A DNA stretch of 64,000 bases from Enterococcus casseliflavus NBRC 100478 (GCF_001544095.1 NZ_BCPT01000002.1:62001-126000); one strand, 5' to 3'; counted from the first letter of the stretch, positions 50,136 through 59,696 are shown. Translations and numbers: made by a program. The notes: generated from the letters alone by a model not told the origin.

Positions 50136-50513
50136 ATGAACTTAAAAACGATCCAATCAGCCGAAGAATATTTAAACTTTTTTGACGAAGAATTTATCCA
50201 CTCGCCCTGTTCTTATACTCATCCGAAAATCTTTAATTTTTATCTCTCTTTGCGCCAACGATTTTTGTCGATCTATGAACAAGAAGAGGGTACTTTTTTC
50301 GAAAAAATGTCGTTGCTACTAGATATCGACGCACAGCTGCAAATACTAAAAGAACTTTATGTTTTAAAAATTTCTTCTTTAAATGAGTATGCGGAAGAAG
50401 AGATCATTCAGCTGACGGTCAAAGACAAAACCTGTTTCTATCGGGAATTGACCGGCCTTCAGCTAAACCAAAAGGCGCCTTGGAGTTTGATTTACTTAAG
50501 TGAAGCCCAATGA
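50136..50513 (+). CDS. Hypothetical protein (125 aa)
   Basis: Not recognised. Soluble, acidic, probably helical: MNLKTIQSAEEYLNFFDEEF..., with a central segment IYEQEEGTFFEKMSLLLDIDAQ. AAGGAGT lies before the ATG. Monocistronic, ended by a strong terminator, and convergent with the Mga-like regulator gene. The other orphan small protein at 52.5 kb has a comparable size but no obvious similarity. Confidence 0.65.
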   Translation: MNLKTIQSAEEYLNFFDEEFIHSPCSYTHPKIFNFYLSLRQRFLSIYEQEEGTFFEKMSLLLDIDAQLQILKELYVLKISSLNEYAEEEIIQLTVKDKTCFYRELTGLQLNQKAPWSLIYLSEAQ

Positions 50514-50640
50514 GTTCGCCCACATCGATCGATTGAATTGAAAACCGCTGGTTCCAAAGGCTTGCATCCGTACCTGATGCACTCCCCACTTCCCCTCCCC
50601 ACACTCCTGCACAGCTGCGGAGAGTCAAGCCATTAAAAAA

Positions 50641-50695
50641 GAAAGCATTTTTCCTTCACTGCTTAAACAGTGAGAAGGAAAGATGCTTTCTTTTC
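50641..50695. terminator. Strong bidirectional terminator
   Basis: GAAAGCATTTTTCCTTCACTG pairs with CAGTGAGAAGGAAAGATGCTTTC across a 6-base loop, flanked by an A-run and TTTTC. Serves the 125-residue gene and the convergent Mga-like gene. Confidence 0.85.
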
Positions 50696-50745
50696 ATGTA
50701 AAAGGCCCTTTCTAGCAGCTCTTTAGGTCAAAACATAATGGGAAA

Positions 50746-52239
50746 CTAGAAGAGGTCTTTTAAGGCAAATTGGCGGGTGACGTTAGGATTGATCCGTTCA
50801 AGCAATCGATTCCAGTCAGAAGAAGAAGGAATCGTTTTGAAGACGATGCACTCAACGATATCTCGAAATTCGGTCGCATGCTCGGCATAGTTCGTCACTA
50901 GCAGATCGATGGTGTTTTGTTCTAAATACTGAGCATTGACTTCCCCTGAGTCAGGATAAAAGACTTGATGGGATCGGCTAAAATAGCGGTTAGACCAGCC
51001 TTCAATGTACTGAACGATATTGTTATTTCCTTCGAAGATAAAGGCGATATTTTTTCGGGGAAACCAATGACGTTCTCGAACAGACTCGATATAAATCACT
51101 AAGTTTGCACAAAAATCCGTCAGATACTCCTCAGAATAAAGGTTGTGGTACTCGCGACTATTTTCTAAAAACTCTCGGTAAGCAGCAAACTCCTTAGGAA
51201 AGGTTTTCTTAATAAACGCATTCACATCATAGATATTGCGATTGGCAGACGTGGATAAGCACTCCTTCAATTTAGCAGAGGTAAAAAAGGATTCAATCAG
51301 AATCTGATCCTCTTTGGGCTTTTTCGACGATACATTCAACATCTGATAAAAATCGTTGGTCAACGTGCGGATCCCTGTCCAATGATTATACGAAAGACAA
51401 AACTTTTGTTCGACGATCACATTTTGCAGTTTTTTCTTTGTGATAATACTAACAAATAAGAAGATAAGTTCATCGTTCGTCAATCGACATTGAAAGTACT
51501 TTTCAATGACCCCATTGATTCGTTGAAAATGCATCAGCTGAATACTGTGTCGCAAGGCGTGGTACAATTCGGCGTTGATTTGCACAGTCTTACCTTGCAT
51601 AAATCGCTCAAGCGAAATATAGAGCAGATACGTGTATTGTGAAAACGAAACGGTGTGGTAACTATTTTTGTCAAACATCCTGCCGATTTCCGTTACTGCC
51701 TGCTGGACCGCTGCTGGCGGAAATACAGTGTGGGGGGTGCTGTCCGTTTCATAAAAAAAGGTACAGAAGAAATTGCGGATATCTGCTTCTTCCCCAACGA
51801 TATTCACAGGATCTAATGCTAGCTGGAGATCAAAACGTGCCAGTTGTTCATGAATGCGCTGCAAGTACTTCGATAAGGTACTCTTAGATAAAAACAAGCA
51901 GTCCGCCCACTCATCGATCGTCTTTAACTCTCCAATAAAAATATTTTCCAATAAAATAAAGAGCGGTTCATTCGCTAAAAGCGAGGCTTTTTTCTTTTCA
52001 TACTGTGAATAATCAAATAGTTCAAACGAATAGCCTTGATTGGTGGAAGTGATCAAGATCAGCCCACAGAAATACTCGTTGATCTGACTGATGTCTTTGC
52101 CAATCGTCCTGGTGGTACTAGTTGTTACTTCAGCCAATTGACTGGCACTGCAAATTTCATTTTTTTCAAATTCACTTAGAATCTGCAGCCATCGGACGGT
52201 CGATTTGCTTGTGACAAAACTCAATTGAAAATTTTTCAA
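50746..52239 (-). CDS. Mga-like transcriptional regulator (copy 1)
   Basis: 497-residue protein of the Mga/AtxA-type family. N-terminal helix-turn-helix regions (VRWLQILSEFEKN; ASQLAEVTTSTTRTIGKDISQ; LSKSTLSKYLQRIHEQL), a central PTS-regulation-like helical domain, and a C-terminal EIIB-like domain (NIAFIFEGNNNIVQYIEGW; NTIDLLVTNYAEHATEF). Same length and clearly similar sequence to the protein at 55.5 kb. Such regulators control surface and virulence genes in streptococci and enterococci; the secreted hydrolase between the two copies is a possible target. Confidence 0.88.
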   Translation of the reverse strand: MKNFQLSFVTSKSTVRWLQILSEFEKNEICSASQLAEVTTSTTRTIGKDISQINEYFCGLILITSTNQGYSFELFDYSQYEKKKASLLANEPLFILLENIFIGELKTIDEWADCLFLSKSTLSKYLQRIHEQLARFDLQLALDPVNIVGEEADIRNFFCTFFYETDSTPHTVFPPAAVQQAVTEIGRMFDKNSYHTVSFSQYTYLLYISLERFMQGKTVQINAELYHALRHSIQLMHFQRINGVIEKYFQCRLTNDELIFLFVSIITKKKLQNVIVEQKFCLSYNHWTGIRTLTNDFYQMLNVSSKKPKEDQILIESFFTSAKLKECLSTSANRNIYDVNAFIKKTFPKEFAAYREFLENSREYHNLYSEEYLTDFCANLVIYIESVRERHWFPRKNIAFIFEGNNNIVQYIEGWSNRYFSRSHQVFYPDSGEVNAQYLEQNTIDLLVTNYAEHATEFRDIVECIVFKTIPSSSDWNRLLERINPNVTRQFALKDLF

Positions 52240-52528
52240 ACATAAGCTCCTTACTAAAAAATTTCTTTTTTGCGGCTAAATTACGCATGAAAGGCGCCTA
52301 AGCAGTCTCATTATATCGGTTTTCATCCTACATAAAAAATCGGTTTTTTCATAGCCTGATGAAAAAAAGCGTTGTTTCCAGACTACTGTTGTATAACAAT
52401 TATTTTATCGGCTATTGAAAATAGTGCAAGGATTTCGCTTTTGCTTTCATCAGATTCTTCTTAAGGAACAAGAAAATTCTTTGTATCATTTGCTTCATTT
52501 TGAAAAAAACTGCTATGTTGAAAATCAC

Positions 52529-52933
52529 CTATGTTTTCTTTATTTGTCTAAACGTGTCTGACATGATGTTTAAAAGCTGCTCATATTGAGATTCTTGACT
52601 TGTTTTTTTCACCTGCACGTTAAAGTCCTGTTCAATAAATTGTTTGGGTATCAACTGATCCATTTCTATTTTTGAAAGCCGCTCGGTACACTCCGCTAAC
52701 AGTTGGTAATCCTTTGCGAGTGTTTGCGGCAGCTTGTATGTTTGAGTAAAAAAAGAATAGCGTGCAGTCTGTTGAATCGTTGCTGCCACTTGCTGGTGAA
52801 TCAAATACTGGAATTCTTTTACTTGCATATCTACGACTGACCCTACGCCGTTTCGTTCAAATAGTTGATAGTAATAGTCTAAAAATTCGCTATTAGCCAT
52901 CACTGTCTCAAAATCCGTTTTATTTATTCTCAT
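52529..52933 (-). CDS. Hypothetical protein (134 aa)
   Basis: Not recognised. Helical, glutamine-rich soluble protein (MRINKTDFETVMANSEFLDYYYQ...; QQVAATIQQTARYSFFTQTYKLPQTLAKDYQLLAE), no signal peptide. Lies between the first Mga-like gene and the LacI remnant. A GAGGGGA-like sequence precedes the ATG. May be a target or modulator of the Mga-like regulator only by position. Confidence 0.6.
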   Translation of the reverse strand: MRINKTDFETVMANSEFLDYYYQLFERNGVGSVVDMQVKEFQYLIHQQVAATIQQTARYSFFTQTYKLPQTLAKDYQLLAECTERLSKIEMDQLIPKQFIEQDFNVQVKKTSQESQYEQLLNIMSDTFRQIKKT

Positions 52934-53428
52934 AAAATGTTCCCCTCTTTTTCTATTTTATGCATCACTGTTTACGACGTTCTTTTCGTTTGTCAGAAAA
53001 AAGAGCAGCTCATTTATCTCTTCTACTTTTTTATGGTTAATCATTTCTTGTTAGTTCTTTTCAACGATCAATACTGATAGAAAAAGGATTAGACTTATAA
53101 TTGATGCACTTCCTGATTATTCGCTCCCCTACTTCGTTAGCAAGTTTTTATTCGTAGGTGTAACAACTGTAACGATTTTGCTTCTCCGCTCGTCACCAAG
53201 AGCATGCGAATCTACCATTTGTGCTGCTTGCTGACCGATCTGCTCGCGCCAGTTTATGGATTAGCAACGGTTACGGTTATGTGAAAATTATAAAGAATCT
53301 ATGCACGATTTTTTTAAACATTTTTTCGGTTTTCCTGAAAAAAAAATTAAAATCGTTGCTCTCGAAAAAATGACTAGAAAAAAACAAAAAAAAGAAAGCA
53401 TCTCTGATACTCTCTTTTTTGACTATTC
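52934..53428. other. Intergenic region with a degraded gene
   Basis: Besides the LacI-family remnant (annotated separately) it shows no intact gene. The right end is A-rich and includes AAAAAAGAAAGCATC...GATACTCTC, probably the weak terminator of the peptidoglycan hydrolase gene. Confidence 0.5.
53129..53279 (-). pseudogene. LacI-family regulator, C-terminal remnant
   Basis: The frame reads WREQIGQQAAQMVDSHALG and then DERRSKIVTVVTPTNKNLLTK before a TAG. IGQQAAQM is the characteristic C-terminal helix of LacI/GalR repressors. Immediately upstream, in another frame, TVTVANP matches the sequence that normally precedes it, so a frameshift separates the two. No helix-turn-helix or core domain remains. 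It is a relic of a lost regulator, and possibly of a lost sugar operon. Confidence 0.6.
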
Positions 53429-54925
53429 TTATTTTGTTAAAAAAGCGATTGGATCGACCAATTGCGCTTGGCTCAAGCTAGGCGATGCACTGACTTCAAA
53501 GTGCAGGTGTGCGCCTGTGCTATTGCCCGTACTACCCATGAGGGCAATCGTTTCTCCTTGTTCCACTTGTTGACCAACCTTCACAAGGTTCTGTTGATTG
53601 TGGGCATAGAGTGTCGTCATCCCGTCCTCATGGAGAATCGCTACATAATTCCCCCAAGAAGGATGAACCTCTGAACGAATGACCGTTCCAGATTGACTCG
53701 CCAGGATTGGAGTCCCAAACGCTGCAGCAAAGTCAACGCCCCGATGAAAGCTTCCCCAACGTGGGCCAAAAGTAGAAGTGACAACGGCTTTTTCAACAGG
53801 AAAAAGATACGTCTCACTTGCGGTCACATCAGGTTTTTTCTGATCATAACGGGTCAACGCATAGGCTTCGATCAAAGCTGTCAGTTTTTGAGCATATGTC
53901 GTATCTGTGGCATACCGACCAGTCAAATAACGGGCAGCCTCTTGATAAGAAGCCGCTTCTGATTTCCATACGCCTTTATAAAAATCAGACTGCTGCCCGA
54001 CCCCTTCTTTCAACAAGCGAGCATAGTCCATCAATGACTCTTTGTAGCCAGTATATTGGCGGAACGTTGCCGTGATCGTATAGTGATTTCCCGTACCATC
54101 ATCTTCTTGTGTCCGAAAAGCGACACCCTGTCCTTGATAGGTTCCTTTGATACCAAAGAGATTGAAGTACGGCGCCTGACTCAGTCTGCTTTGCCCGCCA
54201 CCTGACTCTAAAATAGCCTGTGCAATCATGACAGAAGCGTACAAATCATTTTTCAAGCCGATTTCTCGGGCATCTTCACCAATTTCTTGGATAAAATCCC
54301 ACACTTCTTTTACTGGTGTGACCGTCAAGGTCGTTTCGCTGCCTTGCTGCGGTGTCGGATCGGATTGACTTGGCGCGCTTGGTGCTTGGGTACTTGGTGG
54401 CATGATTGGTGACACAGCCGCCGGTGTTTCTTGACTTGCATCACTGTTTGCTTCTGGTGTCGGTTTCGTTTCTACAGGTTTTGACGGTTTGGGCTTCTCT
54501 GGCTGCGTCTCAGGTTTGGGTGCTTCAGGCTGTGTTGGTTTTTCTGGTTTCGGTGCTGGCGTTGGTTCTTCTGGCTGAGAAGGCTCTGGCTTACTCGGTA
54601 GCTCTGGATCTGGCTCTGGTTCTGGCTCTGGGGTCGGTTGGGGTTCTTCGGTTTGCTCTGTTCCCTCCGGCGCTGTCTCAGATCCTTCTGGTACACTTTC
54701 TACAGGTACCGATCCTTGCTCAGAATCGGGCACTTGTCCTTCCACTGCTGGAGCGGTTTCTTCGATCGTCCCTGCTGTGCTGCTGTCACTTGCTTGTGCA
54801 GCTGTTTCTGATGTTTGGGTAACGGTCGTACTTTCCGATGCAACAACCGCAGCTGAAACTGGCACACCAGCTAAAAGTTGTCCGCAAACCAAAAGAAGCG
54901 CTACCCCTTTTTGCGAATGCTTCAT
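53429..54925 (-). CDS. Secreted peptidoglycan hydrolase: glucosaminidase plus M23 endopeptidase
   Basis: 498 residues. A Sec signal peptide (about 1-26: MKHSQKGVALLLVCGQLLAG...VSA) is followed by a Ser/Thr region, a long Pro/Glu repeat linker (about 80-200; PEPEPEPDPELP), a glucosaminidase domain (about 205-365; SVMIAQAILESGGGQS with the catalytic Glu) and a C-terminal M23 metallopeptidase. The M23 zinc ligands are His394 and Asp398 (FHRGVDF) with His475 of HLHF; His473 is catalytic. No LPXTG or LysM is visible. It cleaves both glycan and peptide, and the proline-rich linker should span the wall. It sits between two Mga-like genes. A TTGAGT-18-TATAAT promoter lies upstream. Confidence 0.92.
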   Translation of the reverse strand: MKHSQKGVALLLVCGQLLAGVPVSAAVVASESTTVTQTSETAAQASDSSTAGTIEETAPAVEGQVPDSEQGSVPVESVPEGSETAPEGTEQTEEPQPTPEPEPEPDPELPSKPEPSQPEEPTPAPKPEKPTQPEAPKPETQPEKPKPSKPVETKPTPEANSDASQETPAAVSPIMPPSTQAPSAPSQSDPTPQQGSETTLTVTPVKEVWDFIQEIGEDAREIGLKNDLYASVMIAQAILESGGGQSRLSQAPYFNLFGIKGTYQGQGVAFRTQEDDGTGNHYTITATFRQYTGYKESLMDYARLLKEGVGQQSDFYKGVWKSEAASYQEAARYLTGRYATDTTYAQKLTALIEAYALTRYDQKKPDVTASETYLFPVEKAVVTSTFGPRWGSFHRGVDFAAAFGTPILASQSGTVIRSEVHPSWGNYVAILHEDGMTTLYAHNQQNLVKVGQQVEQGETIALMGSTGNSTGAHLHFEVSASPSLSQAQLVDPIAFLTK

Positions 54926-55019
54926 AGGCGAAATCCTTTCTCTTTCTTTTTCCTCTTAACAACCTCTATTGAAAAAACATCTTGCCATCCAATTAGTAAA
55001 TAAATATCAATTCTCTTTT

Positions 55020-55049
55020 ATTATACTACGCTTCGTTTTTTCGACTCAA
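55020..55049 (-). promoter_or_regulatory. Promoter of the peptidoglycan hydrolase gene
   Basis: TTGAGT and TATAAT separated by 18 bases on the minus strand, about 95 bases upstream of the start codon, leaving a fairly long untranslated leader. Confidence 0.6.
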
Positions 55050-55199
55050 GCAAATGACTCCCGCCCTAGCAAAAGAGAACGAGCTTTTGGAGAATGGGTC
55101 TACTGGTAAAAGATCAGGTTTTGCATCCAACGCATTGTCGATCCTCGGCTTCAGCAGTTTTTTTCTGTTGCCTAAGATCCTCTGGCGTCATCAGAAAAA

Positions 55200-55244
55200 A
55201 ACACTGTTGTTCAAATAGGCGGCTGCCCGTTGAACAACAGTGTT
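55200..55244 (-). terminator. Orphan terminator-like hairpin
   Basis: AACACTGTTGTTCAA and TTGAACAACAGTGTT, perfect 15-bp arms around a 15-base loop, followed on the minus strand by TTTTTCTG. No convincing gene ends here, so it could terminate a small RNA transcribed leftward from about 55.4 kb. Confidence 0.55.
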
Positions 55245-55519
55245 TCAATTGTCTCTTCTTGCTCCATTGGCTTTTTATCGAGCGTTGGGACCCTTTCTAT
55301 TCGTGCTTCATTTTTCTCAAGTTTATGTATGATTTTTGGCAATTGGTTTCTCAGGTCCTTGCTATACTTACTCTGAAGAATTGATATTCTTAGAAATTTT
55401 CTGCTGGCAGTCAGAGTCTTCAAGGGACTATGACTAAAAACGCCGAACAGTTGAAGGTTTCATTATCTGTGCAAATGATTATGCTATAATTATTGAAACT
55501 TATTTTGTTGGAGGCTGAC

Positions 55520-57013
55520 ATGAAAACATTTCAATTAAAATTCATGCGAAACCGCACGTTGATTCGCTGGCTGCAATTGTTAAATGAATTTGAGAAAAGT
55601 CCCACCCGTACATTGGGAGAACTTGCTGAAGTGACCGAAAGCAGTACCCGTACGTTGATTACTGACATCGCTAGCCTGCGAGAGCACTTTAAAGGGGCGA
55701 TTGCGATCCATACAGCAAAAATCGGGTACCTTTTTGAAGTAATCGATCAGGATAGGTATCGAAAGCAAAAGCAAGAATTAGTAAATGATGAACCGATTTT
55801 CCAAATTTTAGAGAGTATTTTTTATAATGAGCAGCAGTCACTCCTTGATTGGAGCTTAACGCTTAATATTTCTGAACAAGCACTGATCAGCTATTTCCGA
55901 AAAATACAGCCTTTTTTATCCCCTTTCGGTTTAAAAATCAAAACTGACCCCGTCTCTTTGGCAGGTTCTGAGATCGATATCCGGAAATTTTTCTGTCTTT
56001 TTTACTACGAGTCTGACATTAATGTCCACACGCTATTCCCTTCGATCCATGTCCAAGATGCGGTGATGGAAATCACTGATCTTTTGGAAACGAAGGCCTT
56101 ACAGAGCTCTTCGTTTTCTTATTTTGCTTATATCCTTTATATTAGCGTGGAGCGCAGCAAACGTGGTTTACTTGCTGCCCCCTTCCCTCAACTCAAGGAG
56201 CTGATCAAAAAAAATGATCTGCTGTTTGATTATGAGGCGCTAAAAACAATCATTCGGCGTTATTTTCATTATGAATTCCCTCAAGAAGAAGCCGTCTACC
56301 TTTTGACGTGTATCATTTGTCGCCGCAAAATCAACACCGACCTAGCAGCCAGCGAAGCGTTTTGCCGCAATTACAACCAATGGCCAGAGATCAAACAGAT
56401 CACTGCAGATTTTTACGCACAAAATCGTGGGCATAGTTTGGATGAACAAAAAGACTTGCTTTGGCTAGAATCTTTTTTCATCGTTGTCAAACTCCGTGAA
56501 TTGTTATCGCCAACGATGAATATCAATATTGACGACCTCAATGACTTTGTCCAAGAAAAGTTTGCCGCAGAATTTGCGAAAAATCGCCAGTTTCTCCTTT
56601 CCCACCCGCTTGTAAAAAATCTCTATTCTCTCGATCATTTGGATGATTTTTGTACAATCCTCACGTTCCATATGGAAGCAATTATTGAAGAGAATTGGGG
56701 CAAGCCGCGAATCATTGCCGTTATTTTTGAAGGCAATGAATATGTTTGCGAGCATGCCGAAAGCATTATCCGAAAATATCTAGGTTTTTATCATGAAATG
56801 TACTACCCTGATTCAAACGAACTTTCCCATGAGTACTTAAAGGAAAAAAATATCAACTTGCTGATCACCAACTACCCTGAATATGCGACGGAGTATTTGC
56901 TAGATGTCGAAAGCGTCTTATTAAAATCGATACCTGATGCTGCCGATTGGAATCATCTCTTGAATCGGATCAATCCAAGGATTTTGCGATTAGTTGTACT
57001 TGATAATACATGA
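55520..57013 (+). CDS. Mga-like transcriptional regulator (copy 2)
   Basis: 497 residues, exactly the length of copy 1. Parallel motifs: IRWLQLLNEFEKS, GELAEVTESSTRTLITDIAS, ISEQALISYFRKIQPF, then a C-terminal EIIB-like region IIAVIFEGNEYVCEHAES and NINLLITNYPEYATEY. ATG follows GGAGG. The two copies point in opposite directions and bracket the secreted hydrolase gene. Ended by a hairpin terminator. Targets unknown. Confidence 0.88.
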   Translation: MKTFQLKFMRNRTLIRWLQLLNEFEKSPTRTLGELAEVTESSTRTLITDIASLREHFKGAIAIHTAKIGYLFEVIDQDRYRKQKQELVNDEPIFQILESIFYNEQQSLLDWSLTLNISEQALISYFRKIQPFLSPFGLKIKTDPVSLAGSEIDIRKFFCLFYYESDINVHTLFPSIHVQDAVMEITDLLETKALQSSSFSYFAYILYISVERSKRGLLAAPFPQLKELIKKNDLLFDYEALKTIIRRYFHYEFPQEEAVYLLTCIICRRKINTDLAASEAFCRNYNQWPEIKQITADFYAQNRGHSLDEQKDLLWLESFFIVVKLRELLSPTMNINIDDLNDFVQEKFAAEFAKNRQFLLSHPLVKNLYSLDHLDDFCTILTFHMEAIIEENWGKPRIIAVIFEGNEYVCEHAESIIRKYLGFYHEMYYPDSNELSHEYLKEKNINLLITNYPEYATEYLLDVESVLLKSIPDAADWNHLLNRINPRILRLVVLDNT

Positions 57014-57043
57014 CGATACCACCATCCGAATAGAAAGAAGCAC

Positions 57044-57078
57044 AAAAAAGCAGCGAAGCGTTGGCTTCACTGCTTTTT
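57044..57078. terminator. Convergent terminator, Mga-like copy 2 / alsD
   Basis: AAAAAAGCAGCGAAGC pairs with GGCTTCACTGCTTTTTT, U-rich in both directions, 30 bases after the Mga-like stop and about 60 from alsD. Confidence 0.8.
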
Positions 57079-57138
57079 TGCGTTCCATTCGATTCAAGAC
57101 CACTCTACTGGCGATCAATTATTTTTGCTGCCTGCTGC

Positions 57139-57855
57139 TTATTCGGCAGCTTCAATATCTTTGGCAATTTTTGCGACATCGATCTCCCGCTGCAAGTAGT
57201 CTTGGTTGTCGATAGGAAAATGCTGACGAAATTCGGCTAGTTCCATCAATTCGACTTCACCAGCTGCCACTTCAAAGTCTAAGACATGGCCAGCAAATGT
57301 CCGATCATCACTAATAAAATGCAGGTGGAAACCAGCAGCCGCAGCGCCGTGGAACAACAGCGGGGTAAAGAATCCGACGATCGTTCCGCTGATATTTTCT
57401 GTCTGAAATTCGGGCTGATGCTGGATGATCTCAATGAATTTTGGATATGGTTTTTCTTGCTTTGGGGCAACGCGGACGTGCATCTTGGTAAATACCCCAT
57501 GGATTTTGACAGCGGAAAACAAATTCGGGCTGACTTCGGTCAGGACGTGGTTTTTCACTTCTTCATCGGTCATTTCTTGGCTAACCTGCAGGTGCTTCGC
57601 CGCAGAAAAATCAACAACTGCCGCATAGGGGGTTCCTTCATTGCCTTGGAGCACTTGCACCTTGCCCGATTCGTCTACATGGTAGATTTCACCATCTAAA
57701 ATAATCACTTCACCATTGGAACCAGCCAATGTACCGATCCCAAAGTTGCCATATTCAAGCATTTTGCCGATTTGCTCCGTGCCATCCATTAAATCCTGCA
57801 TCAACCCACCTAGGGTGCCATGCTGATATAAATAACTTTTGCTTTTCACTTTCAT
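57139..57855 (-). CDS. alsD: Alpha-acetolactate decarboxylase
   Basis: Converts acetolactate to acetoin, a pH-neutral overflow product of pyruvate. The 238-residue protein is of normal length. Zinc ligands are in GFHLHFISDDRTFAGH; the N-terminal HGTLGGLMQDLMDG and FGIGTLAGSNGEVIILDG are family signatures. It starts 18 bases after alsS on the same transcript. Confidence 0.95.
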   Translation of the reverse strand: MKVKSKSYLYQHGTLGGLMQDLMDGTEQIGKMLEYGNFGIGTLAGSNGEVIILDGEIYHVDESGKVQVLQGNEGTPYAAVVDFSAAKHLQVSQEMTDEEVKNHVLTEVSPNLFSAVKIHGVFTKMHVRVAPKQEKPYPKFIEIIQHQPEFQTENISGTIVGFFTPLLFHGAAAAGFHLHFISDDRTFAGHVLDFEVAAGEVELMELAEFRQHFPIDNQDYLQREIDVAKIAKDIEAAE

Positions 57856-57873
57856 CTTGCTGCTCCTTTGGTC

Positions 57874-59526
57874 TTAATAAAATTGATCAGGTAGGATCGT
57901 TTTGCCCAGATCGGCATTATCTGAATAATCCACAGGGATATCAATGATCACTGGACCATCCGTTGCAAAGCCTTCTTCGATGGCTGCCATCAATTCTTGT
58001 TTAGTGGTTGCCCGTAGGCCTTTGGCACCAAATGCTTCGGCATATTTTACGAAATCAACGGGTCCAAAATCAACCCCAGAAGCACGATCATATTTCATTT
58101 CTTCTTGGAATTTCACCATATTGTAAGTACCGTCATTCCAAATCAAGTGAATGATGTTTTGTTTCAAACGGACAGCTGTTTCTAACTCTTGGGCAGAAAA
58201 CAAGAAGCCGCCATCGCCAGATACAGAGATCACTTGAGTATTTGGTCGCACGAGCGCTGCAGCAATCGCCCATGGCAAAGCGACCCCTAAGGTCTGCATG
58301 CCATTACTAAAGAGCAGATGCCGTGGCTCATAACTACGGAAATGACGGGCCATCCAAATGTAGTGGCTGCCGACATCCACCGTTACCGTCATATCGTCGG
58401 TCACTTCTTGTTGCAAAGCATCGATGATTTCCAAGGGATGCAAGGTATTGTTACTGCCTTCGACATCCGCTGGTTTTTCATTGAGTTTGGTTTGCAGCGT
58501 CGTTAAATAGTTTTGGGCGTCTTCGCTCAAGTGATACTGATTGATGGCTTTTGATAGTTGTTCAATAATTTTCGCGATACTGCCCATCAATTCAACTTCT
58601 GGCTGCATAAATGGATCGATCTCCATCGGTACTTCATCGATGACGATCACGCGGGCATCTTTTTCCGCATTCCAGTTGCGGGCTTCGTATTCGATCGGGT
58701 CGTACCCTACAGCGATCACTAAGTCGCTGCGTTTCAACAGCATATCACCCGGCTGATTGCGGAATAAGCCGACGCGGCCAAAGAAATGCTCTTCTAATTC
58801 ACGAGAAATGATCCCAGCACCTTGGAAGGTCTCTACGACAGGCAACCCAGTTTTTGCAACTAAATGACGAATCGCTTGTGTTTCTTTCACGCCTGAAGCC
58901 CGCATCCCTAAGAGTAAGACAGGCAGTTTGGCTTCTTTGATCCGATCGACGAGTGCCTGGATATCTTCTGCATCGGCACTGCCTAATTTAGGCGAAGATA
59001 GAGGTTTGATCGCTGCCCCTTGAACGGTTCCGTCTGTCACATCTTGAGGAATGGATAAAAAGCTCGCCCCTTTTTTCGCTGTTTTTGCGATGCGAAAGGC
59101 GTTGGCAATACTTTCAGAAAGGGTTTCAGGATCTTGGACTTCACTGCTGAATTTCGTGATCGGCGCAAACAACGCCGCATTATTCATGCTTTGGTGGGTC
59201 AATTTTGAAAGGTCAGAACGCTTCACTTGGCCTGCTAGTGCCAAGACGGGATCACCTTCGGCAGTTGCCGTGACCAACCCAGTCGCTAAATTACTGGCTC
59301 CTGGTCCGCTTGTTGCAATGACGACTCCTGGCTCTCCTGTCAGGCGACCGATTGCTTGTGCCATAAAGGCCGCGTTTTGTTCATGTCGTGCCAAGATCAA
59401 CTCTGGTCCCCGATCACTCAACACGTCAAACACGCCATCGATTTTTGCACCAGGAATCCCAAAGATATAAGGCACCCGATGATTCTCTAAACTTTCAACA
59501 ATGATTTCTGATCCTTTTGCACTCAC
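57874..59526 (-). CDS. alsS: Catabolic acetolactate synthase
   Basis: Condenses two pyruvates into acetolactate with ThDP. 550 residues from a GTG ([14 protein letters not shown]) behind AAGAGGT. The catalytic Glu is in [10 protein letters not shown]...[13 protein letters not shown]; the ThDP motif runs [18 protein letters not shown] to WNDGTYN. No regulatory subunit gene or FAD-dependent synthase partner follows, so this is the catabolic AlsS type. It leads the alsS-alsD operon for acetoin/butanediol. Confidence 0.95.
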   Translation of the reverse strand: MSAKGSEIIVESLENHRVPYIFGIPGAKIDGVFDVLSDRGPELILARHEQNAAFMAQAIGRLTGEPGVVIATSGPGASNLATGLVTATAEGDPVLALAGQVKRSDLSKLTHQSMNNAALFAPITKFSSEVQDPETLSESIANAFRIAKTAKKGASFLSIPQDVTDGTVQGAAIKPLSSPKLGSADAEDIQALVDRIKEAKLPVLLLGMRASGVKETQAIRHLVAKTGLPVVETFQGAGIISRELEEHFFGRVGLFRNQPGDMLLKRSDLVIAVGYDPIEYEARNWNAEKDARVIVIDEVPMEIDPFMQPEVELMGSIAKIIEQLSKAINQYHLSEDAQNYLTTLQTKLNEKPADVEGSNNTLHPLEIIDALQQEVTDDMTVTVDVGSHYIWMARHFRSYEPRHLLFSNGMQTLGVALPWAIAAALVRPNTQVISVSGDGGFLFSAQELETAVRLKQNIIHLIWNDGTYNMVKFQEEMKYDRASGVDFGPVDFVKYAEAFGAKGLRATTKQELMAAIEEGFATDGPVIIDIPVDYSDNADLGKTILPDQFY

Positions 59527-59548
59527 TGTATTACCTCTTTTCAAAAAC

Positions 59549-59566
59549 TGTATTAATCACAATACA
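59549..59566. promoter_or_regulatory. Inverted repeat in the alsS leader
   Basis: TGTATT-AATCAC-AATACA, 6-bp arms, between the -10 box and the GTG start. A related CTGTATTA occurs upstream of the -35 box (near 59617). Possible operator for a redox- or acid-responsive regulator; none is identified. Confidence 0.4.
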
Positions 59567-59567
59567 T

Positions 59568-59595
59568 ATAATAGCACTTTTTATTTATTTATCAA
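59568..59595 (-). promoter_or_regulatory. Promoter of alsS-alsD
   Basis: TTGATA and TATTAT with 16-base spacing on the minus strand, about 40 bases upstream of the alsS start. Confidence 0.7.
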
Positions 59596-59696
59596 CGAAA
59601 AACACTTATTAAAATCTGTATTATAAAAACGAGTTTTTTTAGAGAGCGTTTGCATCTGCTTCAGACTGCAGGTGTACGTCTTTCAATTTTTCCGAC

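Larger units (their letters stand above)
54926..55519. other. Intergenic region, hydrolase promoter and hairpin
   Basis: Contains the promoter of the peptidoglycan hydrolase, a perfect 15-bp hairpin and the GGAGGCTGAC ribosome site of the second Mga-like gene. No gene is supported; a 70-codon minus-strand frame starts at TTG without a ribosome site. Confidence 0.5.

Noticed and set aside
54406-54822. 138-codon hydrophobic plus-strand frame opposite the peptidoglycan hydrolase
   Set aside because: Exact antisense of the Pro/Glu repeat linker, whose repetitive codons create a Val/Leu-rich open frame.
55211-55423. 70-codon minus-strand frame ending in the 15-bp hairpin
   Set aside because: Starts at TTG without a ribosome site; stop lies inside the hairpin; overlaps the control region of the Mga-like gene. 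A non-coding transcript is more plausible.
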